Source: Margaritifera margaritifera
Taxonomy: Eukaryota; Mollusca; Bivalvia; Unionida; Margaritiferidae
Reading direction: 5' to 3'
Assembly (NCBI GenBank): GCA_029931535.1
Contig: JAQPZY010001660.1
Location: 1,699,001 to 1,763,000, forward strand
DNA length: 64,000 nucleotides
The position numbers and the translations under genes were made by a program. Position 1 is the first letter of the stretch. The number at the start of each line of letters is the position of its first letter. The notes below the pieces were generated by a model. The model did no database searches and was not told the DNA's origin. It was given only the letters and a program-made list of their open reading frames with translations. This document shows, in pieces, positions 52,883 through 64,000 of the stretch.

Positions 52883-54577
52883 TTATTCACTATCTACTCG
52901 GCGCTTCTTGGCTTGTCTCTTGTATTCATTAAACGGAGCATGTCTTGTCACTGTCCAGCAATAGTCTGCAAGCATTGATGGGCTCCATTTGCCCTGATAG
53001 CGTTTCTCCATTGTTGCAATGTCCTGGTGAAATCGCTCTCCGCGCTCGTCGCTCACTGCTCTGCAGTTCGGTGTAATAAAATCTAGATGAGAGTGAAAAA
53101 AATGTATCTTTAGTGACATGTTGCAACTAAGGTTTATGTATGCCTTGAGGGGTTTTTCCACCAACTCCCTGTAGTTGTCTGCCTTGCTGTTTCAGAGTAA
53201 ATTTGTTCCCACTAACTGGAAGGCTTTCCATGCCGTCTTTTCGTTGCCACGCAGTGCACGGTGAAATGCATCATCTCGAAGAAGTTCACGAATCTGAGGA
53301 CCAACAAAGACACCTTCCTTTATCTTAGTTTCACTTAACCTTGGAAATTTTCCACGGAGGTACTTGAAAGCTGCTTGTGTTTTGTCCATGGCCTTGACAA
53401 AGTTCTTCATCAGACCCAGCTTGATGTGCAAGGGTGGTAACAAAATGTTCCTTGATTCAACAAGTGGTGTATGCTGAACACTTTTCATCCCAGGCTCCAA
53501 TGACTGTCGGAGTGGCCAATCTCTCTTGATGTAGTGGGAATCTCTCGCACGACTATCCCATTCGTAGAGAAAACAGCCGTACTTTGTGTATCCAGTCTGC
53601 AGACCAAGCAAGAGAGCAAGAACCTTGAAATCGCCACAAAGCTGCCACTGATAGTGGTCATAGTTTATGCACCTCAAAAGTTGTTTCATGTTTTCATAGG
53701 TTTCTTTCATATGGACTGCATGACAAACTGGAATTGATGGCAAAACACTACCATTATGCAGCAAAACAGCTTTAAGACTCGTCTTCGATGAATCAATGAA
53801 CAGTCTCCACACATCTGGATCATGAACGATGTTGAGGGCTGCCATCACACCATCGATGTTGCTGCAGGCTACAAGATTACCTTCTATGAAGAAGAATGGG
53901 ACAAGATCCTTTTGACGGTTACGGAACATAGAAACCCTAACATCAGCTGCCAGGAGATTTCACTGCTGTAGTCTGGAGCCCAACAGCTCTGCCTTACTCT
54001 TTAGTAGTTCCAAATCCCTGACAAGATCATTCAGTTCACCTTGTGTTATGAGGTGTGGTTCAGAGGAAGAGGATGGGAGAAAATATTGGCGATGTGACAT
54101 TGATGGTTCAGGAGTAGAAGTTTCATCCTCTTCCTCTTCCTAGTCTGACTCAAGTAAGAATGATTCTGGTGCATCAGGAACCGGGAGTCCTTCTCCGTGG
54201 TGTACTGGGCGTATAGCTGATGGAATGTTTGGATAATGCACAATCCACTTTTTCTTCTTTGACACACCTTTCCCAACTGGAGGCACCATGCATAAGTGAC
54301 AATTGCTGAGATGATCTGTTGGCTCTCTCCAAATCATTGGCACTGCAAAAGGCATAGATTTCCTTTTCCTGTTCAACCATTGGCGAAGATTTGTTGCACA
54401 AGTGTTGCAGCATATGTGTGTGGCCCAACTCTTGTTCTGATCTCCAATTTTGCAGCCAAAATAAAGGTGATAGGCTTTCTTAACCATAGTGGTTATACTG
54501 CGCTTTTGTGATGCAAAAGTCACTTCACCACAAACATAGCAGAAGCTATCTGCATTGTTCACAAAAGTACGAGGCAT
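52883..54577 (-). pseudogene. Intronless zinc-binding-like gene of a multi-copy invertebrate family, three stops
   Basis: One frame runs 565 codons from MPRTFVNNADSFCYVCGE to KKRRVDSE with no frameshift, broken only by TAG (54142-54140), TGA (53962-53960) and TGA (53194-53192). The N-terminus has several C-x2-C pairs (CYVC, CCNTC, CHLC) suggesting zinc binding. The middle has DVWRLFIDSSKTSLKAVLLH, HAVHMKETYENMKQLL, LPPLHIKLGLMKNFVKAMDK and EGVFVGPQIRELL; the end has DERGERFHQDIATMEKRYQG. I recall this family from many arthropod, cnidarian and mollusc annotations as multi-copy, intronless and of unknown function, which suggests spread by a mobile element. The second TGA replaces an expected Trp. 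Confidence 0.75.
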
Positions 54578-55094
54578 CTCTACTCACTTTCGCTAAACAG
54601 AAATGTGTCCCTTTGCAAAATCAAACACTGACAAATAAGAGAGCACGACACTGTATGATTTGTAGAGCTGATATAGGGCAATTTCTTCAGCAGAGTGGTG
54701 TAAGCTTAGTTATGATTGCATCATCCATGACTTACAGGAATAACACGATGCAATTCAGATCATGTATAACGCAATACCAACTTCAGATTGCATCATTCAT
54801 TGTTTTGCCTGAAAAAGCAAGTACTGTCCAAACATAGTCATAGATTTATTCATAGATCCAGTAAAAGATGTATTTTAGTCATTTCTGGTTTAAATTGAGA
54901 TCCCTTCCCTTTATAACCCACTTATCGTCCGCCATTCCCAAGTCAAGGGTCGTATATACAGACCCAGTATCATATCTTTAAAACTAAAGCCAATCAACAA
55001 TTTTAAGCATCATTTTCGTTCTCAGTGACCCAGAATTAGTAAAGTTTGGCAACATTTATTGCGGAAGTATTTTGGCTGTAGACCAGTGTAATTT
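54578..55094. other. Upstream flank of the pseudogene, no gene seen
   Basis: Moderately GC-richer than its surroundings. 'gattgcatcat' occurs twice (54716, 54786). No terminal inverted repeat matching the downstream flank was found by eye. Confidence 0.4.
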
Positions 55095-55900
55095 GGTAAA
55101 TATTCCATCTGTTGATCTGAAATTTACTATTAGTGACCAACTTTTCTTTGAGATACTATTGTTAGAAATTTTAATAATTACGATATCATTCTCTTCTTTC
55201 AAGAAAAAGACTCAAGATCAACAGGAAAATCAACTGCTTAAGGAGATACAGTCAACAGAAGAGAGAAATTATGTAAAAGAGCTATAAAAATTAGATGAAA
55301 AAATGCGAGAACTTGAAGAGATTAGGAAGAAGAAAATAGAATGAGTAAAGATTAGGGATAGAGAGAAATGGCGAAATGGATTGAAGAGGGGGATAATGAA
55401 GCCAAATACATTTGAAGTTTAGAAAACAGAATCTACAATAGTAAAATGATCCCTACACTTGTCCAAAATAATGGATCGGTAACAGAAACCCAAGAGGAAA
55501 TTTTGGAGGAATCCAAACGTTACTATAGTAATTTGCACAAAAAAACGTGAAGTTGAACCTGTTGATACTGAGACTGTTCTCAATTACTCTTGCAAAATTA
55601 AATAATATTCAGAAGGATTCAATGACTGGACCACTAGCCTATCCAGAAGCCACAAACAGTCTCCGAAAAAAAAAATGAAACAAATCCTAGGATCCGACGG
55701 TTTCACAGAATTTTATAAATTCTTTTGGAAAGGTATTGGACACTTTTTAATGAAAGCAATACATTTTAGATATGAGCGTGGGGAACTATCTCCCACTCAG
55801 AAAGAGGGTGTCATAATACGTTTACGAAAAGGCAATAAACCTAAACAATATATTTCAAACTGGCTTCTAAATGTATCATATAAAATGTGTGTCTACGTGT
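55095..55900 (+). pseudogene. LINE reverse transcriptase fragment
   Basis: The linker after the endonuclease is visible (LKLE-like ILLLEILIITISFSSFKKK, EEIRKKKIE). Next come NNGSVTETQEEILEESKRYY and then the start of the reverse transcriptase: GSDGFTEFYKFFWKGIGHF, ELSPTQKEGVII, KGNKPKQYISNW and LLNVSYK. Several stops, frame changes and a short deletion before LLNVSYK show decay. The endonuclease, the YxDD catalytic box and the 3' end are missing. It belongs to a non-LTR retrotransposon of Jockey/CR1-like type. Confidence 0.8.
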
Positions 55901-57332
55901 ACGTATGTATTTCCTGTAATTGTGTCCACAATTCTCCTGTGTCCGCACATATCTAATGTCCTTTATTTTTGTCTTGGTAATGCCATGGTGAGCCAGTCAG
56001 GGTAATTTTACTACAGTATTCAACTACAGCCAAAGACATATCATGCCCTGTGCCACCAGAGTCTGACAACATCAGCCTCCTTTCGCTACTTTTGTTAAGT
56101 TGTAATGAGGTATGGTACCTCTGTATCTCAATTTTTTCCCCATTTATTTACTACTACTTCATTACAATAATCCTGTCACTAAAGAATAATCTCCTTAGAT
56201 CCCCATTATTCATAAAAAAGGTAGGTAAATCTCGGCGATGCTCCGCTGTTTGACTCCCAAATACCGCAAACGTCAAAAAATTCACTTCTCTTTTTAAACG
56301 TCCGTCTTTTAATGTTTCTGTCATTTCATAGGATGAAGTAAAGTTTGTTTGTTTTTTTTTTTTTTTTTTTGGGGGGGGGGGTGAGGGGGTTCATAACCTG
56401 CAGGAATTTTATCCAAAGCGGAGTCAGTCAAAAGTTTCACAATTTTTGCAGTATCTAAAAAGTTCACACCCTCAAGCTTACCCCAAGCTGTACAATTGGA
56501 CTGATCATTCCTTACGTTGGATGTGTCTAGCTAATGGGTAGTTTTGATCGGCATGTTTCTGATGGTCAGTCTCGATCACGTATGTCAATAGTCTCTAATA
56601 TGCGACTATTGTCGTCATTATAGTCATCTGTGTCCGATAGGTACAGTATGACTGGTTATGACGCTGTTTTTAATCGGAGTGTCACTCTGGTTTACTCCTC
56701 TACCCACAACCTTACAAGCGCAAGGTTTTGAAAGGAACTCTGATGAAATTAGAGGAGGGTAATAAGACCTAATGGGACTATGAAGGACAGTTCTCAGTGC
56801 GTACATGTGAATGATTTGTGAGTAAGAGTTTATAACTACTCCATCTTTCAACAATTGAGCATAGGGCATAATAACAAAACGCACGTCTGTCATGGGGCAT
56901 TTGTTGTTTTTCAGAGACATGCTATAGAAAGGTATGTTCATGATCATCGCGCATTTGAATTTGAGAAAACTGTGATAATTGTCGGTTCCACGGTAGGCTA
57001 ATGACGCTGCTTTATAGAGGCAATTTCCATCTCTGACAACAGCGAGTGGAGTGAGTTTAATAAGTATAATAGTATAAAGAAAAGTTCTATAATAGTCTTG
57101 GAAGCGTCAACAACCTTCTCGATCTTTAAGCTTTCTTAACCCGTCTTGACGTATTTGGGTATTTAAGGGCAGACTCCAAATCTGGGGAAATGATGATTCA
57201 AACTCAAGTATCTTCATATTTAATTAAACAAAAACGCGTATACATATACACATGTGCCAATAAAGTGTTGAACATTCCATTGACGATACTAACAATGTAG
57301 GACGTTTAGTATTACTTAAATTTCCTACTAAA

Positions 57333-57333
<1 letters not shown>
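55901..57333. other. Intergenic, no gene seen
   Basis: A T-run followed by a G-run lies at 56348-56382. A 107-codon minus frame at 56947-56624 has no recognisable motif. Confidence 0.45.
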
Positions 57334-57384
<51 letters not shown>

Positions 57385-57388
57385 GAGC
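57334..57388. repeat. (GA)n microsatellite
   Basis: About 27 GA units with one GATA interruption. Confidence 0.96.
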
Positions 57389-57500
57389 ACCATGTGTCTT
57401 TTCCCAGAAATTGCGATTTTTCGAGCATGTGTTTCGCATAAATGTTGATTTCTTAACCACTTATTCTTGAATTTGTATTGCATATATTATGACCTATGCT

Positions 57501-57502
<2 letters not shown>

Positions 57503-57596
<94 letters not shown>
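57503..57596. repeat. (AT)n microsatellite
   Basis: About 47 uninterrupted AT units. Confidence 0.97.
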
Positions 57597-57598
<2 letters not shown>

Positions 57599-57802
57599 AA
57601 GCTTCACATTTCAGGGTGACCAAGTGAATTTGATAAAATATCCATATTTTGCAAATCAGGAATATATTTTATTTCCATATTACCTACAACACTGAGAGAA
57701 GCCAGTGATACACTGATATATTTTGTTAAGTAATTTATGCTGTTTATTAATAGTTCCAAAGTACTTTTGAGCGTGTAAATGAGGTAGTTATTTTGACTCC
57801 AC

Positions 57803-58284
<482 letters not shown>

Positions 58285-59050
58285 CTGAAGTACAAGAGTC
58301 CCTCAAAGGGACTGAGGCTCTTCCGTCTGAAAAGAATTTCAAGGAATTCAAGATAATACCATTACTTCTTTTTAACTGCTGAGCGTTGAAACCATCTCTG
58401 ATATTCTTGAGCGATACTATTTTAAAAATTAGCCACTGTGGCAGCCATATTGTATATAAGATCGGCACCATTTTCATTTAGGACAGTCTGAACTCTTTGC
58501 GAACAAATGCCCAAGAAAGATAAGAGGAACACATTGGAAAGAACACAAAAGCAACAAAGAAATAAGAGAAGAATGCCAGCAGGAATTTATCTTGACAATC
58601 ATCAGAAAGAAGAGATGGACATACCTGGGCCATGTGTTAAGAATGGCACCAGAGAGACTACCAAACAGCACTTAAATGGAACCCGCCTGGTAGGAGGAAA
58701 AGGGGAAGACCACAAGAATCTCTGAAAATAACACTCTTAAGAGTGTGAAAAACTGCAGGTCTTGAAACACTAGACGGGATGACTGCCGTGGCCTAGGAGA
58801 GAGGAAGATGGTGTATCATGGTTTCCGCCCTATGCGACGCACTAAGCGCAAAAGGATATAATGATAATGATGATGATGATGATAATGATGATGATGAGAC
58901 ATAATTAGAAGACTTTCGATGAAAAACCCATGTTGATACCACCATCCATTCAGGAGGAATAGCAACAACAAGATAGTCCAGATGGCTGCTGTGAGAGCCA
59001 TATTTGATGTCTGAGCTAGTTTCATGACCAGTGGAACTAAAAATCATACT
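58285..59050. repeat. Tandem array family T2, third copy, split by a LINE insertion
   Basis: The head 'caagagtccctcaaaggga' at 58292 and one or two units reach 'cattttcatttaggac' at 58484. The unit resumes at 58896 with 'gacataattagaagactttc'. The intervening 411 bp are the LINE fragment. Confidence 0.8.
58485..58895 (+). mobile_element. LINE 3'-end fragment with (GAT)n tail
   Basis: The + strand reads RWTYLGHVLRMAPERLPNS and, one frame over, LKWNPPGRRKRGRPQ, the conserved end of a non-LTR retrotransposon ORF, then a degenerate 'ALC' end. It finishes in a GAT/AAT trinucleotide tail (58860-58895), as is common in several LINE clades. It is 5'-truncated and frameshifted, and sits inside a tandem repeat unit, so it inserted after that array existed. 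Confidence 0.8.
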
Positions 59051-59051
59051 G

Positions 59052-59192
59052 AGTGACAAAGTTCCTCAGATCAATACTATGACTCGTTCTGACACTGGTC
59101 CATACCTATAATACTTAAAAAAAGGTTATAGTATTAGTGGTAGGGTCCAGTGTCAGAGCAGGTCATATCATTAATTTGAGGAACTTTTGTTA
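59052..59192. repeat. Long hairpin (imperfect inverted repeat, about 60-bp arms)
   Basis: Arms run from 'gtgacaaagttcctcag' to 'ataatactt' and back from 'tatagtattagtggtaggg' to 'ttgaggaacttttgttac', with few mismatches and a loop of about 8-10 A-rich bases. Confidence 0.85.
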
Positions 59193-59836
59193 CTGAATGA
59201 ATTTCTTTTCTTTAAGCTATTGCTTTTCTTTAATATTAGGCTTGCGTCCGTCACCGGTGATTAGGAAAAAGCCCTACAAAAAGAAATTTGGCGGCAGCGA
59301 CGGCCAATAATTAAATTACCTCACTTGAATAATTATATCATATATCTTTCTCGGCTTTAAGAAATAAATTTACATTGGCATAAATTTACACTATCAGATA
59401 TGTTTATAAAATAGAGATGAAATTCAGCTTCTAATGAGGGTTTCAGCCGGAGGGGGTGGAGGGGTGCAAATAGACTCGCTTTTTAGGGAGTGCCACGCCT
59501 CCCAGACCCCATTTGAGTGGGAATGCACCCCAAAATAACCGACTTGCCAATGCCTCAAAAAGATGTACGGCCCACCCCCTCACCGGCCCGGGGTTCTCGC
59601 GGTCTATGATAGTTGGTACCAAAAATTCTGTTACTATCGTATAATGTAACACACAACGTAAACAGTACATTATGAAAAACAATTTTTTAACGTATTACAC
59701 ATACACACGTATACACACGTACGTATACTTACCCATAGATACGCATAAACATACATATGTTTACGTACATACAAGTATATACCTGCATTTACACGTGCAC
59801 ATCCAAGCGGCCATGCAATTTGTACGTTGCTGGCAT
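59193..59836. other. Intergenic, no gene seen
   Basis: Contains the inverted partner 'ttaggcttgcgtccgtc' (59241) and a GC-richer stretch at 59440-59620 with an open minus frame of 79 codons and no known motif. Confidence 0.45.
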
Positions 59837-60415
59837 TTACATAATTTGTTTCATAATTATGTCAACAAATTTAGCAAGACTTATTAACGTTGAGCAATTT
59901 CTGGAGGACAAAAGTTTACCAAACTGTATTACATTATAATTAGTACAATAATAAGATGGTAAGAATTTACATCTTTCTCTTGAGAAAAAAGGACAGACAA
60001 ACAAATAGTGAAATTCATCACCTATGTCATCCCTATCGCACACGGTGCATTTTCTGTCATGTCTTGGTATGTTTTCCCAACGTCCTGTCTCTACCGAAAG
60101 TTTGTGGTTGCTAGTTCCAACTTTTAGCAAAGGCAAATAAATATTTCTTTCTAAAGATATCGAGTACTTCTCAAAGTTTAAGTCTCGTTTAAATAATGGC
60201 AAGTCATACCTTTCGATGTAGCTTCTAATTTTGCACTCAATTTCTGCATAGATAAATCTTCGGAAGACTGTATTGATGCTTGGTAGAGCAGATCAATTCT
60301 TCCAACTGAAATAAAAATGTTTTCAATATGTTCAAACCATTTATAAATAAAGCCGCAGTGTATGTCACTCAAGATGATATCGTATAATTTTTTAAAATTT
60401 TGGAGTGTTTTGCAT
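59837..60415 (-). pseudogene. LINE ORF2 C-terminal fragment
   Basis: Two overlapping minus frames give WFEHIENIFISVGRIDLLYQ, then LNFEKYSISLERNIYLPLLK, TSNHKLSVETGRWENIP and CTVCDRDDIGDEFHYLF with a final KFVDIIMKQI. The C-x2-C ... H-x-C cluster with GDEFHYLF is the zinc-knuckle tail of invertebrate LINEs. One frameshift near 60180-60200 breaks it. It is the 3' end of a 5'-truncated copy abutting a hAT fragment at about 60415. Confidence 0.82.
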
Positions 60416-60664
60416 TTATTATTGGGATCCAAACACAGTGTATGCATTAAAACTTGCATGGTTCGGGAATCTATCATGTACGTTTGCATGAATAATCCGT
60501 ATACACTCTACTGCTTTGGCTCGGAAGTCATTTTCACGTGACAAACGCTTCAGTTCTATTCCTTTGAAGTGATTGCTGTCGCACGTGACTGTAAGAAACT
60601 CGCTGCGGAGAAGCCCAAAATGGGATGTATCTCCGAGGCATACAGCTTCCAGTGAATCAATCAC
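60416..60664 (-). pseudogene. hAT-like protein fragment
   Basis: The frame holds FLTVTCDSNHFKGIELKRLS, then ENDFRAKAVECIRIIHANVHDR and FNAYTVFGSQ. It resembles the region before the C-terminal dimerisation domain of ZNF862/KIAA1586-type hAT proteins. Both ends are cut; the LINE fragment begins right after it. Confidence 0.55.
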
Positions 60665-61544
60665 AATATTGCTTCATACTAATCTACGGCAAATCTCTTG
60701 TACCAGCTAAGGGCTACAGTTTTCATCCTTATTATAGTTACGCTTTGACAAGGGTTCTATCAAGCAGTAAAACTGATACTTATTATTATCTCATCTAGGC
60801 ATATGTAAGCCAGCCAATTAAAAAAAAACGCAGACCCCCCCCCCCCAACAAAAAAACAACTTTAGAATGACAAACATGCATCGTTACTGAAAAGCCGATC
60901 TTTGAAATTTATCGCACTATTGTTCACTAAAGGATTAAGTTGCCCTTCTCTACCCCCATTTAACCAGCTTACTGTGAGCTATATAGCCTTCAGGCAATTG
61001 AGCTGAAACAAGCTTAGTCGGTGACACCTTTATTGGTTGTCCGACAAAGAAACAGTCTGTAAACTAGACATAGTGACCTTTGAATTTTACTTTGTTAAGG
61101 TGGTTTTTTTGTTGGTTTTTTTGGACAGTTTAGCAGATTAACAAATCAAAGGCAATTTGATATAATGGTATTTGTGATATCCTATGACCGATGTCCGGTT
61201 GATCACAGTATGTGCCAGTCAAAACCTTTGAACTGGTGGTCATGTTAGGTAAATACAGGGATTTAAGGAAGCCCGATATAGAATTAAAATACAATATGCA
61301 AAAAAGTTTAGAAACACTGCCCAAAAGGAGTACATCTGGAGTAGTTATCAATACCCTGTATTTATCAAATGATAAGTCCATGCTGGATGATAAGCCTACC
61401 CTATTTATTTTTTTTTTTTTTTTTAAATTGGCAAATATTTAAAAAGCAGTTATTTATTTGAATATAAGCCCACCCTCTACATTTTGACAAATTTATTAGG
61501 CTGGCATCCTGGGTTTATCATGAGATATACCGTATAAAGGCTGG
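60665..61544. other. Intergenic, no gene seen
   Basis: A C-run (60836-60846) and T-runs (61107-61122, 61409-61425). The + frame at 61212-61442 has no recognisable motif. Confidence 0.45.
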
Positions 61545-62345
61545 TATGCAAAAAAGTATAAAATCACTTGAGCATGAAATCAAGTCCCAGTCCTTGAGAT
61601 GCATCTACATATCAGTTTTCATGAGTGTTGGTGAAATAGGGTCCAAGATATTAAGGGTGTAATGAACAAATCGTTGAAAATTTAAAAAAGTCGCATAAGC
61701 CTAAAAAATAGGCGCAAGTGACCTATTTTTGGCATGGTTGAGTTACTCTTTTTAAAATGCATCTACATACCAGTTTTCATGAGTATAGGGGAAATAGTAT
61801 CCAAGATATTGAGGGTGTGACAAATAGATAGCTGAAAATACAAAAGTCACTCAAACAAGAAAATTGGGCAAATTACCTAGTTTTTGGTATGGTTGAGTTG
61901 CACTCCTTCAGATACCTCCGCATTGACAAGTTTTATGAGTGTTAGTGAAATACCTATGTCCAAGATAGTGAGACTGTAAGAACAGCTGGAAATACAGTCA
62001 CTCAAGCATGAAAATTGAGACGTATTGACATAATTTTGGTATGGTAGGAGTACTCACCTGATATGGATCCACATTGCTATTTTCATGACTGCAGACGAAG
62101 TAGGGTCAAAAAGAAAGATATTTAGGGTGTAACAAATAGATGGTTGAAAGTACAAAAATCACCTATGTGAAAATAGGGTCACAATGACATAGTTTTTTTA
62201 GTATGGCTGAGTTGCTCTCATTGAGATGTATAAAAATACACAATTTCTTGAGTGTTGATGAAGTAGTGGTCAAAGGTGTAATGAACAAACAACTAAAACT
62301 ACAAAGTCACTCAAGTGTAAATTAGGTCACAGTGACAATTTTGGT
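61545..62345. repeat. Tandem array family T4 (about 150-165-bp units, about five copies)
   Basis: Units share 'tcactcaagcatgaaaatt', 'tttttggtatggttgagtt', 'gatgcatctacataccagtt' and 'gtccaagatattgagggtgt'. The copies become shorter and more diverged to the right. Confidence 0.85.
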
Positions 62346-62380
62346 TGAGAACTCCAGTTAGGGTGCATACATGTTTTTTT

Positions 62381-62411
62381 GGGTGGGTGGGGTGGGGTGG
62401 GGTGGGGGTGG
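62381..62411 (+). other. G-rich tract with quadruplex potential
   Basis: Seven G-runs of 2-5 separated by single T fit a stable G-quadruplex motif on the + strand. Confidence 0.6.
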
Positions 62412-62529
62412 AAAACTAATTTTAATTCTGTAATACTGACCTGCTACTATTCGTAATATCCCATTGATGTTTATAAAATAACTTAATTGCATTAGATAGA
62501 CATAGCACATCGTAAGTAAACTGCACTGC

Positions 62530-62643
62530 CATGTGTACACGTCATCACTTTATGAGCACAAACAGTGTGTGACGGAGTCAATAAACAGCAACAACAGCAG
62601 CATTCTTGGCCACTCAACCCCAAGCCCAAATACTGGATTTTAC
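62530..62643 (+). repeat. Probable short 5' LTR
   Basis: A segment of about 114 bp begins TGT, holds an AATAAA at 62579-62584 and ends 'ggattttaca' one base before the primer site. Short LTRs are usual in Mag-type elements. The left end is a guess because no 3' LTR is in the window. Confidence 0.45.
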
Positions 62644-62644
62644 A

Positions 62645-62658
62645 TTGGCGACGAGGAT
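62645..62658 (+). other. Primer-binding site for tRNA-Ser
   Basis: TGGCGACGAGG is complementary to the 3' end of tRNA-Ser(GCT) including CCA. This is the primer type used by Mag-clade Ty3 elements. Confidence 0.7.
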
Positions 62659-62787
62659 AAAACAAATAGTTAGCAATGTAAAGTGTACAGTAAGTCGACA
62701 GCGGTACGAAATTTCGTCGATAACGACTTGAAAAACCGCACCAATAGTAGTAAAAGAAGCAGCAGCAGCATCCTCGTTGCAAGGAAA

Positions 62788-63835
62788 ATGGCTGATAGCG
62801 GACCGATCAACGTGTTCGCTGAAACAAAGCACTTGAAAACACAACTATTTACAACTATTCACGCCGTCCTGTGACAAAATAGCGATAGGAAAAGCGTGGG
62901 AGGAGTGGCTAGAAGGAGTAGAAAGAGAGTTCAGGTATTTCAAAATAAAAGAACCCATGGATCAGAAAGATGCTATAGTATTCTATGGAGGGAGAGTAGC
63001 CCATTGATCAGAAAGATGCTATGTTAATCTATGGAGGGAGAGAGATTGCGAGATTGGAAAAGAGTTTGTCGAACCTGACAACGGAAGCCTTTAATGACTA
63101 CCAGAAACTGAGAAAGAAATTAAATTACTTTTTTATACCAAAGAAAAACAAGCACCATACTGGATATTTATTCCTTAAAATGAGGCCATCGGCGGAGGAA
63201 ACAACAGTTGCCTACGCTGCAAGACTAAAAGAATGAGCAAATGAGTGCGAGTTCGGGGAAAACAGCGATGATAGAATTATAGAACATTTAATACAGACAC
63301 TTGAGAAACAAACCCTAATTCAAAAAGCAATTAACAAGAAGTGGAACTTGTCCCAGTTCCTCACTGAAGCGGTTCAGGTAGAAGACACATAACAACAAAT
63401 AAAGGACGTGAAACTACAAGAAAAGCAATAGCAAAAGAACAACAGAAGAGACAGTTCCAAAAACCTCAAAACCCGAGTTGCCGAAAACCTCAAAACCCTT
63501 GGAAGTCGCATTGCGAACAAGTTAGTAATCGCCAAGCATGTGTGTATTGTGGACTGACTGGAGTAAACAGAGAAGGGACTGAACAGCATATGGAAAGAAG
63601 TGCAAGAAATGCGGAAAGTGGGACCATTTCGCTGCAGTTTGTAAATCTGAAAGTTGTAAAGGGGGCACAGTAACCTCGAGCAGAGGACGAAACAGGCAAA
63701 AGGTACAAGTCGAACTAGAACCCAGGTCACGAAAACCGATGAACAGAAAAACAAAGCTCAAACAAGTTCTGACGATGAATTTTTCGAACAAACTGTCAAG
63801 CATCTACAGCAGCAAGTAAAAAAGTAAAAGAAAAA
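62788..63835 (+). pseudogene. Broken gag polyprotein with zinc knuckle
   Basis: The ATG at 62788 starts MADSGPINVFAETK, which hits a TGA after about 28 codons. Gag-like sequence continues in another frame (WEEWLEGVEREFRYFKI), then in a third (IARLEKSLSNLTTEAFNDY, EETTVAYAARLKE, then a stop). A C-x2-C-x4-H-x4-C zinc knuckle (CKKCGKWDHFAAVC) lies at 63601-63642 in a different frame again. A 46-bp segment is duplicated in tandem at 62953-63045. Gag would package the element RNA; this copy cannot. Confidence 0.7.
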
Positions 63836-64000
63836 GACACTAGAGAGCCAAATCAAAATGTCATTGCTTTCCTGTACTCTTAGCCCATAGTCCGATCTAA
63901 TTATTCCCTCCTCCAACTAGTATCGGAGGGCCAGAATTGAAAAGAACATGATCCCAGTCTAAATCTTTAGTCACAGCCAGCATAAGGAATACCATCCTCT

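Larger units (their letters stand above)
62645..64000 (+). mobile_element. Ty3/Mag-like LTR retrotransposon, 5' part
   Basis: It starts at the tRNA-Ser primer site and contains a broken gag. Protease, reverse transcriptase and integrase would lie beyond the right edge. The frame is interrupted many times, so this copy is probably dead. Confidence 0.7.

Overview
This is AT-rich eukaryotic (metazoan) DNA with long introns, many microsatellites and abundant decayed mobile DNA. The mix of repeats (Polinton relics, several LINE and hAT fragments, a Ty3-type LTR element with a tRNA-Ser primer site, and dispersed tandem arrays of 140-150 bp units resembling bivalve 'pearl'-type elements) points to a marine invertebrate, most likely a bivalve mollusc. 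That assignment is inference from repeat types, not from a marker gene.

The one clear host gene is FBH1 (FBXO18), the F-box/UvrD-type DNA helicase, on the minus strand. Ten exons between 43984 and 1635 join through GT-AG introns with every splice phase matching. They give about 838 codons: a long, probably disordered N-terminus with a PCNA-binding-like motif, the F-box, a middle region, the helicase Q-motif, Walker A, a motif Ia/Ib region and Walker B (DEAQD). The remaining helicase motifs lie beyond the left edge. All of 1-44000 apart from these exons is intron.

The FBH1 introns hold a broken hAT transposase (2.36-4.1 kb), at least three copies of a 1.2-1.7 kb hAT-like element (A 8.5-10.1 kb, B 13.4-14.9 kb inverted, C 39.0-40.2 kb), a shorter element X with CAGTGTTGC-type ends, a tRNA-like SINE head at 29.5 kb, and many tandem arrays. 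Copies A and B face each other and enclose FBH1 exons 8 and 9.

Upstream of FBH1 (44-64 kb) the window is a graveyard of mobile elements. In order: an internally deleted Polinton/Maverick at 45.1-48.4 kb whose long inverted repeats carry minisatellites and whose core keeps capsid-like, zinc-finger-like and protease-like fragments; an unrecognised decayed coding patch at 51.6-52.06 kb; an almost intact intronless multi-copy-type gene with three stop codons and no frameshift (52.9-54.6 kb); LINE fragments at 55.1-55.9, 58.5-58.9 and 59.8-60.4 kb; a hAT fragment at 60.4-60.7 kb; a tandem array at 61.5-62.3 kb; and the 5' end of a Ty3/Mag-like retrotransposon with a broken gag (62.5-64 kb). No second intact host gene, true tRNA or rRNA gene was seen.
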